Shown in pieces: positions 15,379 to 23,896 of a stretch of DNA of 29,004 nt (within the stretch, counting starts at the first letter, position 1; each line of letters starts with the position of its first letter). Both the position numbers and the translations under genes were made by a program. This DNA comes from UBA6197 sp047638075 (lineage in GTDB: Bacteria; Pseudomonadota; Alphaproteobacteria; Rhodobacterales; Rhodobacteraceae). The notes under the pieces were generated by a model. It did no database searches. It was not told where the DNA came from and saw nothing but the letters and a program-made list of their open reading frames with translations. The DNA lies in NCBI RefSeq assembly GCF_047638075.1, contig NZ_JBLJBV010000017.1, positions 1 to 29,004 of the forward strand, in the 5' to 3' direction.

Positions 15379-17154
15379 CTAGTCCTTCGGCACCACACGC
15401 AGTCGCAACTCGCGCATCTGCTCGTTCAGCGGTTCGGACGGCGCGCCCATCATCAGATCTTCGGCGCGTTGGTTCATCGGGAACATGATCACCTCGCGGA
15501 TGTTTTGCTCATCAGCCAGCAACATCACGATCCGGTCGATCCCGGCGGCACAGCCTCCGTGCGGCGGCGCGCCGTATTTGAACGCCTTGACCATGCCGCC
15601 AAAGCGCTTTTCCACCTCGGACGCCGGATAGCCCGCCAGCTCAAACGCCTTGAACATGATCTCGGGTTTGTGGTTTCGAATGGCCCCCGAAATCAGTTCA
15701 TACCCGTTGCACGACAGGTCATACTGATAGCCCAAGACCTTGAGCGGGTCGCCCAACAGCGCCTCCATCCCCCCCTGCGGCATCGAGAATGGGTTGTGGC
15801 TGAAGTCGATCTTGCCCTCATCGTCCTTTTCATACAGCGGAAAATCAACGATCCAGGCAAATTTGAAACAGTTTTCTTCGGTCAGGCCCAGTTCGCGGCC
15901 AATCTCGTTACGCGCACGCCCGGCCACCGCCTCAAACGCCTCGGGCTTGCCGCCCAGGAAGAACGCGGCATCGCCTTCGCCCAGATCCAGTTGCACGCGG
16001 ATCGCCTCGGTCCGTTCCGGCCCGATGTTCTTGGCCAGGGGGCCGGCGGCTTCCATCGTGCCATCCTCGGCCTTGCGCCAGAAAATATACCCCATCCCCG
16101 GCAGCCCCTGCGCCTGCGCAAAGGCATTCATCCGGTCGCAGAACTTGCGCGACCCGCCCTTGGGTGCGGGAATCGCCCGCACTTCGGTGCCTTCATTTTC
16201 CAGCAATTTCGCAAAGATCGCAAAACCCGAGCCTTTGAAATGCTCTGACACCACCTGCATCTTGATCGGGTTGCGCAGATCGGGCTTGTCAGAGCCATAC
16301 CACAGCGCGGACTCGGCAAAGGAAATACGTTCCCAATCGGGGTAGACCGTTTTTCCGCCGCCGAATTCCTCAAAAACCCCCTGAATCACCGGCTGAATCG
16401 CGTTGAACACGTCTTCTTGCGTGACAAAACTCATCTCAAGGTCAAGCTGGTAAAAGTCCGTCGGGCTGCGGTCGGCGCGCGGGTCCTCATCGCGGAAACA
16501 CGGCGCAATCTGGAAATAACGGTCGAACCCCGCCACCATGATCAGCTGCTTGAACTGCTGCGGCGCCTGCGGCAGCGCGTAGAACTTGCCCGGATGCAAC
16601 CGGCTTGGCACCAGAAAGTCGCGCGCCCCTTCCGGGCTTGAGGCGGTGATGATCGGCGTCTGAAACTCGGTAAACCCCTGGTCCCACATCCGGTTGCGCA
16701 ACGACCGCACCACGTTTGAGCGCAGCATCATATTGTTGTGCAGCCCCTCGCGGCGCAGGTCCAAAAAGCGGTAGGTCAGCCGCGTCTCCTCGGGGTAGTC
16801 CTGCTCGCCAAAGACCGGCAAAGGCAGTTCCTCGGACGCGCCCAGCACCTCGACCGTGCGCACATAAACCTCGATCGCGCCGGTGGGGATTTTGGCGTTC
16901 ACCAATTCGGGCGCGCGCAGCTTGACCGTGCCGTCAATCCGGATCACCCATTCCGCCCGCACCGTCTCAAGCGTCTTGAACGCCGGGCTGTCGCCATCGC
17001 AAATCAACTGCGTCATCCCGTAGTGGTCGCGCAGGTCGATGAACAAGACGCCGCCATGGTCGCGCACGCGATGCACCCAACCCGAAAGCCGCACCTCGGC
17101 CCCCGCATTGTCTTTCGACAGATCCGCACAGGTATGGCTACGATAGGCGTGCAT
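15379..17154 (-). CDS. aspS: Aspartate--tRNA ligase
   Basis: A 591-residue class II aminoacyl-tRNA synthetase, the usual bacterial AspRS length. It has an N-terminal OB-fold anticodon domain (GWVHRVRDHGGVLFIDLRDHYG), class II motif 2 with FRDEDPRADRSPTDFYQLD, a bacterial GAD insertion and motif 3 GIDRIVMLLADEQNIREVI. The start at 17154 is chosen from the family N-terminus (HAYRSHTCADLS) and an AGGGGAG ribosome site 4 bases upstream. His33 in RDHGG matches the residue that marks non-discriminating AspRS (His31 in Pseudomonas aeruginosa), so it may also charge tRNA-Asn, with GatCAB repair elsewhere. Confidence 0.97.
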   Translation of the reverse strand: MHAYRSHTCADLSKDNAGAEVRLSGWVHRVRDHGGVLFIDLRDHYGMTQLICDGDSPAFKTLETVRAEWVIRIDGTVKLRAPELVNAKIPTGAIEVYVRTVEVLGASEELPLPVFGEQDYPEETRLTYRFLDLRREGLHNNMMLRSNVVRSLRNRMWDQGFTEFQTPIITASSPEGARDFLVPSRLHPGKFYALPQAPQQFKQLIMVAGFDRYFQIAPCFRDEDPRADRSPTDFYQLDLEMSFVTQEDVFNAIQPVIQGVFEEFGGGKTVYPDWERISFAESALWYGSDKPDLRNPIKMQVVSEHFKGSGFAIFAKLLENEGTEVRAIPAPKGGSRKFCDRMNAFAQAQGLPGMGYIFWRKAEDGTMEAAGPLAKNIGPERTEAIRVQLDLGEGDAAFFLGGKPEAFEAVAGRARNEIGRELGLTEENCFKFAWIVDFPLYEKDDEGKIDFSHNPFSMPQGGMEALLGDPLKVLGYQYDLSCNGYELISGAIRNHKPEIMFKAFELAGYPASEVEKRFGGMVKAFKYGAPPHGGCAAGIDRIVMLLADEQNIREVIMFPMNQRAEDLMMGAPSEPLNEQMRELRLRVVPKD

Positions 17155-17303
17155 TACGCTCCCCTTTCCAAGGCTTGAATCGACAGCCCGCTTCAACCGC
17201 GCAAGGGGACAGAAGTCAAGCAAACAGCGAATTGCCCGGGGTCTTCATATTCTCGCCCCAATCACACAATACCCCCACGCCATGACTTCAACATGGTAGC
17301 CTT

Positions 17304-18677
17304 GTGATCTGCCCTATGCGCCGACACCATAACCCTCAACCCAATGTCGTTTCCAACCGGCGGCTTACAGCGGCGAAGTTCGTGGTTCTTGTTGCCCTTG
17401 CAGCAATTGCCGCTTTTGGCTTTGGGCAGACGGGCAGCAATGATTTACGCGCGGTTTGGACGGCGGCGCAAGAAGTGGCGCTTGGCAATCCGCAACTGGT
17501 TTATCCATCGCCAGGCCCCCTGTTCACCATGCGGCCACCCGATGAATGGTTGGCGCACCTGCGCGCTGCAGGTCATCAGGGGGATATCTATCCCTATATC
17601 TATCCGCCACTTTGGGCGTGGCTTCTTGCGCCGGTAACTGAAAACATATCTTTCGACGCAATCGTCTTGTTCATGCGTTTTTTGAATGGTGCAGCGCTGG
17701 TAGGCGGCCTGTTCATCGCGCGGCATTTGTGCCTGCCAGGCGCCACCGATCATCAACGCCTCACGTTTTTCAGCGTTGGCTTTGCCGGGTTACTGCTGAC
17801 CCATAGTGGAGTTGTCGCCTTATATGAAAACCAGCCTCAGATCCTGGTTGGATTTCTGACACTGCTTGGAATAGAACGCAGCGAAAACGGGCATCCGGCC
17901 TTCGGGGGGGCAGCCTTGGCTCTTGCTGCTGCGCTGAAAGGATATCCTGCGCTTTTGGCGGTCTTTTGGATCCAACCGGGCAACGGGTGGCGCTGGCATC
18001 TTTCCTGCTCGTCGGTATGATTCTGGCATCGCTGTCAGTATCTCTGGCTGGTTGGCCCCCCCACGCTGCTTTCTTGGGCCTGCTTCACTCCATTTCAGAC
18101 ACCATCATGCTTACTCCTTTAAGCCCCACGCTTGATACAACGCTTGGGCATATGCTGTGGCCTTTTGATTTCAGCTTTATGCCGAGTTTGGCGATTTCAT
18201 CCGATGATGAACCAACGGGCTGGTTTCCTCGCAAAGCCGGCGTTGGTGAAATTACTTGACAAGGTAGCTACTCTTTTCACGCTTGCAGCCTTTGCCATTG
18301 CTTTTCGCAGGTTGAAGAACGACTCTTTTAGCCGCCGCGCACTCTGGCCCGCCGCGATGGCCGGGCTTACATTTGTGGCACCGCTCGCGTGGAGCTATCA
18401 CTTTATCGCGCCGATCTGCGCAGTTGGCCTGCTGCCTGTGCGAATTCCGCAGCGCGGGTATCTGATCGCGGGTTTAGTTATCGCGGGCCTGTCAACCCCC
18501 ACACTCTTGCTCGGTTCACGAACAAGCTGGCCGCATTTACCGGGTCAGCTACTGGGTAGCCTCGCAATCATGGGTATGATTGCCGCCTTTATCTGGGCGG
18601 CCCGTAACGCGCAGCTTGTGCGCTGCGATCCGGGTATTGCGCCCGCCCTTGGCAAAAGAACGGCATCACCCAATTGA
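17304..18677 (+). pseudogene. GT87 (DUF2029)-like mannosyltransferase-type membrane protein, two compensating frameshifts
   Basis: Conceptually one ~455-residue polytopic GT-C glycosyltransferase. The first part (17304 to about 17985) has an N-terminal hydrophobic helix, the catalytic-loop-like SNDLRAVWTAAQEVALGNP, IYPPLWAWLLAPV and AAALKGYPALLAVFWI. The sequence then continues in another frame (about 17966-18240; ASFLLVGMILASLSVSLAGWP ...) and returns to the first frame (about 18225-18677; LAKPALVKLLDKVATLFTL ... LAWSYHFIAPICAVGLL). The shifts look like one base lost near 17965-17990 and one gained near 18220-18245. The start is uncertain (GTG 17304 or ATG 17316), with no clear ribosome site. 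Base composition is lower in GC than neighbours. Either a recent pseudogene or sequencing errors. Confidence 0.6.
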
Positions 18678-18798
18678 AAGGTTCAATCAGGCTGGCCCTT
18701 GATTGACCCCCACGCCGCAATGTCCTGCATCAAGGATATCTTTGCGCATGTCCTTCAACCGCGCTGGGTAAAGACTGACCGGCCAGCGCCCATCCCCC

Positions 18799-18827
18799 CT
18801 TGCGCCGCTGCCTCACTTGACTATAAC
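18799..18827 (+). promoter_or_regulatory. Candidate carB promoter
   Basis: A -10-like TATAAC (18822-18827) lies 16 bases after TTGCGC (18800-18805). Transcription would begin near 18834 and give a leader of about 37 bases with an AAGGGGAAAG ribosome site. Assignment rests on pattern match only. Confidence 0.35.
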
Positions 18828-18870
18828 GCCGTGGATTTGCGCTGCCGCCGCGCCGAAAAGGGGAAAGACC

Positions 18871-21800
18871 ATGCCGAAGAGAACCGATATCAAATCCATT
18901 CTCATCATCGGAGCCGGTCCCATCGTCATCGGTCAGGCGTGCGAGTTTGACTACTCTGGCGCTCAGGCCTGCAAGGCCCTGCGCGAAGAAGGTTACCGCG
19001 TCATTCTGGTCAACTCCAACCCGGCCACGATCATGACCGACCCGGAAATGGCCGACGCCACCTATATCGAACCGATCACCCCCGAAGTTGTTGCCAAAAT
19101 CATCGAGAAAGAGCGCCCCGACGCGCTGTTGCCTACGATGGGCGGACAGACCGGCCTCAATACCTCGCTCGCGCTGGCCGATATGGGCGTGCTGGAAAAA
19201 TTCGGCGTCGAGATGATCGGCGCAAAACGTGAAGCCATTGAAATGGCCGAAGACCGCAAGCTGTTCCGCGAAGCGATGGACCGGCTGGGCATCGAAAACC
19301 CCAAGGCCACCATCGTCGCCGCGCCCAAATTGCCAAACGGTAAATATGACATTAACGCTGGCGTCGCCGAGGCCATGGCCGCCATCGAATATGTCGGCCT
19401 GCCCGCAATCATCCGCCCCGCCTTTACCCTGGGCGGCACCGGCGGCGGCGTGGCCTATAACCGCGACGATTTCGAACGCATCTGCCGCTCGGGGCTGGAT
19501 GCCTCACCGATGGCACAGATTCTGGTCGATGAATCGCTTCTGGGTTGGAAAGAGTTTGAGATGGAGGTGGTCCGCGACAAGGCCGACAACGCCATCATCA
19601 TCTGCGCCATTGAAAACGTCGACCCGATGGGCGTGCATACCGGCGATTCGATCACCGTTGCCCCGGCGCTGACGCTGACCGACAAGGAATATCAGATCAT
19701 GCGCAACGGCTCGATTGCCGTGCTGCGCGAAATCGGCGTCGAAACCGGCGGCTCCAACGTGCAATGGGCGATCAACCCCGCCGATGGCCGCATGGTGGTG
19801 ATCGAAATGAACCCCCGTGTGTCGCGCTCTTCGGCGCTGGCGTCCAAGGCGACCGGTTTCCCCATCGCCAAGATCGCCGCGAAACTTGCCGTCGGCTATA
19901 CGCTGGATGAGCTTGACAACGACATTACCAAAGTCACCCCCGCCAGTTTTGAGCCGACCATCGACTATGTCGTCACAAAAATTCCGCGCTTCGCCTTTGA
20001 AAAATTCGCAGGCTCCAAGCCGGAACTGACCACCGCGATGAAATCCGTGGGCGAGGCAATGGCCATCGGCCGCACCTTCCACGAATCCGTGCAAAAGGCC
20101 CTGGCCAGCATGGAGACGGGGCTTTCCGGCTTTGACGAAATCGCGATTGCGGGCGCGCCCGAAAAATCCGCGGTCATCAAGGCGATCAGCCAGCAGACCC
20201 CCGACCGTCTGCGCCTGATCGCGCAGGCCATGCGCCACGGCCTGACAGATGCAGAAATCCAACATGCAACCGCCTATGACCCGTGGTTTCTGGCCCGGAT
20301 TCGTGAAATTATCGAACAAGAGGCGCAGATCCGCGCCAATGATCTGCCACCCACGGCCGAGGGTCTGCGCGCGCTGAAAATGATGGGCTTCACCGATGCG
20401 CGCCTGGCCATGCTGACCGGCCGCAATGAGGCGCAGGTCCGCCGCGCACGCCGCAACCTTGGCGTCACCGCCGTATTCAAACGCATCGACACCTGTGCCG
20501 CCGAGTTCGAGGCCCAGACCCCCTATATGTATTCCACCTACGAATCCCCCGCGATGGGCGACGTGGAATGCGAGGCCCGCCCCTCGGACCGCAAGAAAGT
20601 AGTCATCCTGGGCGGTGGCCCCAACCGCATCGGTCAGGGGATCGAGTTTGACTATTGCTGCTGCCACGCCTGTTTTGCGCTGACCAAGGCTGGCTATGAA
20701 ACCATCATGATCAACTGCAACCCCGAAACCGTCTCGACCGATTATGACACCTCGGACCGGCTCTATTTTGAACCGCTCACCCTTGAATCGGTGCTCGAAA
20801 TTTTGCGCGTTGAACAGGAGAACGGCACCCTGCACGGCGTCATCGTGCAGTTCGGCGGCCAGACCCCGCTGAAACTGGCCAACGCGCTGGAAGAAGAGGG
20901 TATCCCAATTCTCGGCACCACCCCCGATGCCATCGACCTTGCCGAAGATCGCGAACGTTTCCAACAGCTTCTGAACCGGTTAGAGTTGAAACAGCCGGTC
21001 AACGGTCTTGCCTCTACCCGCGATGAGGCGTTTGCCATCGCCGCCCGTGTTGGCTATCCGCTGGTTATCCGCCCGTCCTACGTTCTGGGCGGCCGCGCGA
21101 TGGAGATTGTACGCGAAGACGCCCAGCTAGAGCGCTACATCCGCGAGGCGGTGCATGTCTCCGCCGGTTCGCCAGTGCTGCTTGACAGCTACCTTTCCGG
21201 CGCGATCGAGGTTGACGTCGACGCCCTGTCAGATGGCAAAACCGTCCATGTCGCTGGAATCATGGAGCATATCGAAGAAGCAGGCGTCCACTCCGGCGAT
21301 TCCGCTTGCTCTTTGCCGCCCCACACGCTTGACGCCGCGACCGTGGCCGAACTGAAACGCCAGACCGTTCTGATGGCCCTTGGCCTCAACGTGGTTGGTC
21401 TGATGAACGTGCAATTCGCCATCAAGGATGGCGTGATCTATGTGCTTGAGGTCAACCCCCGCGCCTCGCGCACCGTGCCTTTCGTCGCCAAGGCGACCGA
21501 CAGCGCCATCGCCTCGATCGCCGCGCGTCTGATGGCGGGCGAGCCGATGGAAAACTTCCCGCACCGCGCCCCCTACCCCGAAGGCGTCGGCCCCGAAACG
21601 CCCCTGCCCTTCGCAGACCCGATGACCCTCGCTGACCCCAATACCCCTTGGTATTCCGTGAAAGAGGCGGTGCTTCCCTTTGCCCGTTTCCCCGGTGTTG
21701 ACACGCTGTTGGGCCCTGAAATGCGCTCTACCGGCGAGGTGATGGGATGGGATCGCAACTTCCCCCGCGCCTTTTTGAAAGCGCAAATAGGTGCCGGTAC

Positions 21801-22203
21801 GATCCTGCCCGAAACGGGTCGCGTGTTCCTCTCGATCAAGGATTCCGACAAATCCGACGATCTGGCCGCCGCCGCCCGCACCCTGATCGACATGGGCTTT
21901 TCGCTATTGGCCACCGAAGGCACCGCCGCCTGGCTGAAAACCCACGATGTCGCCTCAGAGCGCGTTCTCAAGGTCTATGAGGGCCGCCCGAACGTCGTTG
22001 ACCGGCTGAAAAACGGCGATGTGCAACTGGTGCTGAACACCACCGATGGTAGCCAGGCCATTTCCGACAGCCGCGAAATTCGCACCGTGGCGCTTTACGA
22101 CAAGATCCCCTATTTCACCACTGCCGCCGCCTCGATCGCGGCCGTTGCGGCGATGAAGTCGCGTGGCGAAGGCGACATGAACGTGCGCCCGTTGCAGGCC
22201 TGA
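18871..22203 (+). CDS. carB: Carbamoyl-phosphate synthase large subunit
   Basis: A 1110-residue synthetase that makes carbamoyl phosphate from bicarbonate, two ATP and ammonia supplied by CarA, feeding pyrimidine and arginine synthesis. Two homologous ATP-grasp halves are visible. The first begins IGAGPIVIGQACEFDYSG with the ATP block FTLGGTGGG and NPRVSRSSALASKATG. The second begins ILGGGPNRIGQGIEFDYCC with PSYVLGGRAMEIV and NPRASRTVPFVAKATD. A C-terminal MGS allosteric domain (about 950-1110) includes LLATEGTAAWL. Length is usual for Alphaproteobacteria. The start at 18871 fits the family N-terminus (PKRTDIKSILIIG) and the ribosome site. carA is not in the window. A strong terminator follows. 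Confidence 0.98.
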   Translation: MPKRTDIKSILIIGAGPIVIGQACEFDYSGAQACKALREEGYRVILVNSNPATIMTDPEMADATYIEPITPEVVAKIIEKERPDALLPTMGGQTGLNTSLALADMGVLEKFGVEMIGAKREAIEMAEDRKLFREAMDRLGIENPKATIVAAPKLPNGKYDINAGVAEAMAAIEYVGLPAIIRPAFTLGGTGGGVAYNRDDFERICRSGLDASPMAQILVDESLLGWKEFEMEVVRDKADNAIIICAIENVDPMGVHTGDSITVAPALTLTDKEYQIMRNGSIAVLREIGVETGGSNVQWAINPADGRMVVIEMNPRVSRSSALASKATGFPIAKIAAKLAVGYTLDELDNDITKVTPASFEPTIDYVVTKIPRFAFEKFAGSKPELTTAMKSVGEAMAIGRTFHESVQKALASMETGLSGFDEIAIAGAPEKSAVIKAISQQTPDRLRLIAQAMRHGLTDAEIQHATAYDPWFLARIREIIEQEAQIRANDLPPTAEGLRALKMMGFTDARLAMLTGRNEAQVRRARRNLGVTAVFKRIDTCAAEFEAQTPYMYSTYESPAMGDVECEARPSDRKKVVILGGGPNRIGQGIEFDYCCCHACFALTKAGYETIMINCNPETVSTDYDTSDRLYFEPLTLESVLEILRVEQENGTLHGVIVQFGGQTPLKLANALEEEGIPILGTTPDAIDLAEDRERFQQLLNRLELKQPVNGLASTRDEAFAIAARVGYPLVIRPSYVLGGRAMEIVREDAQLERYIREAVHVSAGSPVLLDSYLSGAIEVDVDALSDGKTVHVAGIMEHIEEAGVHSGDSACSLPPHTLDAATVAELKRQTVLMALGLNVVGLMNVQFAIKDGVIYVLEVNPRASRTVPFVAKATDSAIASIAARLMAGEPMENFPHRAPYPEGVGPETPLPFADPMTLADPNTPWYSVKEAVLPFARFPGVDTLLGPEMRSTGEVMGWDRNFPRAFLKAQIGAGTILPETGRVFLSIKDSDKSDDLAAAARTLIDMGFSLLATEGTAAWLKTHDVASERVLKVYEGRPNVVDRLKNGDVQLVLNTTDGSQAISDSREIRTVALYDKIPYFTTAAASIAAVAAMKSRGEGDMNVRPLQA

Positions 22204-22277
22204 ACCACAACAGCCCAAAGGCGGCATGCCGTATATCAACCACATGGCTAGGTTGACCCTTTGTTCACGGCGGCGTT

Positions 22278-22311
22278 ACCCTGCACTGGAATAGCCAGTG
22301 CAGGGTTTTTT
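22278..22311 (+). terminator. Rho-independent terminator after carB
   Basis: Perfect 11-base-pair stem CCCTGCACTGG (22279-22289) with CCAGTGCAGGG (22295-22305), a 5-base loop AATAG, and TTTTTT (22306-22311). It ends the carB transcript 75 bases after its stop and insulates the CTERM gene. Confidence 0.95.
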
Positions 22312-22369
22312 CGTCCCGTGGCGGCCCGGCAAATTCCATTCTCAACAACCACCGTAAAGAGAGTCAGCC

Positions 22370-23131
22370 ATGAATATGCCAGCCTTCACGTTTGCCATCG
22401 CCTTTGGTGCGCTCTTCGCCCCAGCCGCCAACGCGGCCCTTGTCACAATTGGCAAGGATGAAGGGCCAATTACCATCGACTGCTACAGCTGTAGCTGGGA
22501 TAGCTGGGACATGATCCAGAACGGCTTTACCGCCCAAACCAGCATAGCCTATTTTGACGGTGACGCCTTTTTATATCTGCATGACGATAGTGGCATCACC
22601 GAATCGGTCTTTGCCTCGGTCGATGGCTACCGCTTCGATGCAGTCGGGGCGAATGCCTGGGCCTATTCGCATGTCTATCAAACCGCCAGCACCCCCCGCC
22701 CGGCGGGTGAATACGGAGACGCCGATTTTGACGCTTGGGTAAACGGATCGAAGCCTGCCTATGGCAATGTCGGCTGGTACGGTTACCGCAGTGGCACGCT
22801 GGTGACATCGTTGGTCTATCACCATGATACGGCCTATTCGTTCAATTCGTTTTCAGACATGACCTTTGGCTCTACCTTCCAAGACCTTGATGTTCTGGTG
22901 CTACGATCCTTGGTTCCTGCGGGCACGCTTGACTATTCCTATACTGGCGATCAGTTGACGATCCCCAACACTCTGTGGTGCGACGAATGGTGCGCGGGTA
23001 TCCGGTTGATGAACCTCACCCTGAACGTCCACGCACCGTCGGCAGTGCCGCTACCCGCCGCATTTGGCCCCCTGCTGCTGGTGCTTGGCGGCCTTGGCCT
23101 TGCCGCCCGCCGCAAACGGCGCGCCGCCTGA
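22370..23131 (+). CDS. VPLPA-CTERM sorting-domain exported protein
   Basis: A 253-residue secreted protein. A Sec signal peptide (residues 1-23, ending ANA-A) precedes a mostly beta-type, aromatic- and Gly/Ser/Asp-rich body with two Cys pairs (DCYSCSW and WCDEWC). The C-terminus has VPLPA at about 226-230, a hydrophobic helix (AFGPLLLVLGGLGLAA) and the basic tail RRKRRAA. This tripartite end is the VPLPA-CTERM signal, a PEP-CTERM variant of Rhodobacterales processed by an exosortase. No exosortase is encoded nearby. The body matches no family I know. The ATG has AAAGAGAG about 6 bases upstream. Own terminators flank it, so it is monocistronic. Confidence 0.85.
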   Translation: MNMPAFTFAIAFGALFAPAANAALVTIGKDEGPITIDCYSCSWDSWDMIQNGFTAQTSIAYFDGDAFLYLHDDSGITESVFASVDGYRFDAVGANAWAYSHVYQTASTPRPAGEYGDADFDAWVNGSKPAYGNVGWYGYRSGTLVTSLVYHHDTAYSFNSFSDMTFGSTFQDLDVLVLRSLVPAGTLDYSYTGDQLTIPNTLWCDEWCAGIRLMNLTLNVHAPSAVPLPAAFGPLLLVLGGLGLAARRKRRAA

Positions 23132-23157
23132 CGGCTGCCTGCAACGCCCCCGCAATA

Positions 23158-23190
23158 GCCCCCGCCACAGCTTTTGGCGGGGGCGTCTTT
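23158..23190 (+). terminator. Terminator after the CTERM gene
   Basis: Perfect stem GCCCCCGCC (23158-23166) with GGCGGGGGC (23176-23184), 9-base loop, then GTCTTT. The stem is very stable and the T tract short, 27 bases after the stop codon. Confidence 0.75.
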
Positions 23191-23270
23191 ACGGGCATCA
23201 CCCGAAATCATGCTGCAAACCCCGCCCCGGCGCGCACCGGCCCAATAAACATTCATTCATCTGCATGCAA

Positions 23271-23284
23271 TTGACCAAGATCAA
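23271..23284 (+). promoter_or_regulatory. FNR/FnrL-type binding site upstream of the CMD gene
   Basis: TTGAC-CAAG-ATCAA matches 9 of 10 positions of the consensus TTGAT-N4-ATCAA. Its centre (23277.5) lies 68.5 bases before the ATG at 23346. If used as a class II site (-41.5), transcription would start near 23319, leaving a 27-base leader that contains the AGGAG ribosome site. That geometry is sensible, but no clear -10 confirms it. Confidence 0.45.
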
Positions 23285-23345
23285 AGCCCACGCGACCATC
23301 CCATGAAATAGCTGCACCAACCTCTTTACTGACAGGAGCCAGCCC

Positions 23346-23687
23346 ATGGCCTACAAAGACAAAATCAACGAAATGCGCAACGAACTGCGCGTCATGTACA
23401 AAACCATCCCCGAGGCGACGCAAGGCTTTGGCGCCCTGTCAAAGGCTGTGGCCGAAACCGGGCCTTTGGATGTAAAACAAAAGGAATTCATAGCCTTGGG
23501 CATGTCCCTTGTGATGCGCTGCGAACCTTGCATCCTGTTTCACACCGAAGCCCTGATGAAGGCCGGCGCCACCCGCGAAGAGCTGGGCGATGTTCTTGCC
23601 ATGGCCATTCAAATGAGCGGTGGCCCCGGCGTCATGTACGCCGGTCACGCGCTGGCCTGCTGGGATGAGCTTGCCAACGCCGGGTAA
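23346..23687 (+). CDS. Carboxymuconolactone decarboxylase (AhpD-like) family protein
   Basis: A 113-residue CMD-domain protein. The redox motif Cys59-x2-Cys62-x3-His66 (MRCEPCILFHTEALMKAGAT) is intact, as in AhpD-type alkylhydroperoxidases rather than true decarboxylases. GPLDVKQKEFIALG and GGPGVMYAGHAL are also typical. A strong ribosome site (CAGGAG, 8-base spacing) precedes the ATG. It stands alone, with an FNR-like site upstream. The likely role is thiol-based peroxide reduction or a related redox task. The substrate is unknown. Confidence 0.88.
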   Translation: MAYKDKINEMRNELRVMYKTIPEATQGFGALSKAVAETGPLDVKQKEFIALGMSLVMRCEPCILFHTEALMKAGATREELGDVLAMAIQMSGGPGVMYAGHALACWDELANAG

Positions 23688-23896
23688 TTCGCCTGCAATA
23701 ACAACAAATTAACCCCTGTCGCCAATACTGGGCGCGCCTATTGATCGGGGCGCGCCAATGAATTTCAACGATAGGGAAAGACCAATACCTGCAACACGGC
23801 AAGATTCGGCCCGGCAGAGTTACGACCCCGCTTTGTCTGCGTGACACGCGCAGCGTTTCACGTCAGATTGCGAGCGATCGGTTTTCAGGGGGCGTC

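Noticed and set aside
19504..20964. 486-codon open frame antisense to carB.
   Set aside because: Same GC-rich shadow effect. carB is certain, and the antisense product has low-complexity composition and no family signature.
23731..23756. Two GGCGCGCC palindromes 10 bases apart in the gap before the GH25 gene.
   Set aside because: Self-complementary GC octamers are expected in such a genome. No further symmetry or known site was seen.
23758..23844. 28-codon ORF starting ATG AAT TTC before the GH25 gene.
   Set aside because: No ribosome site, no hydrophobic or recognisable feature, and too short to support by codon use.
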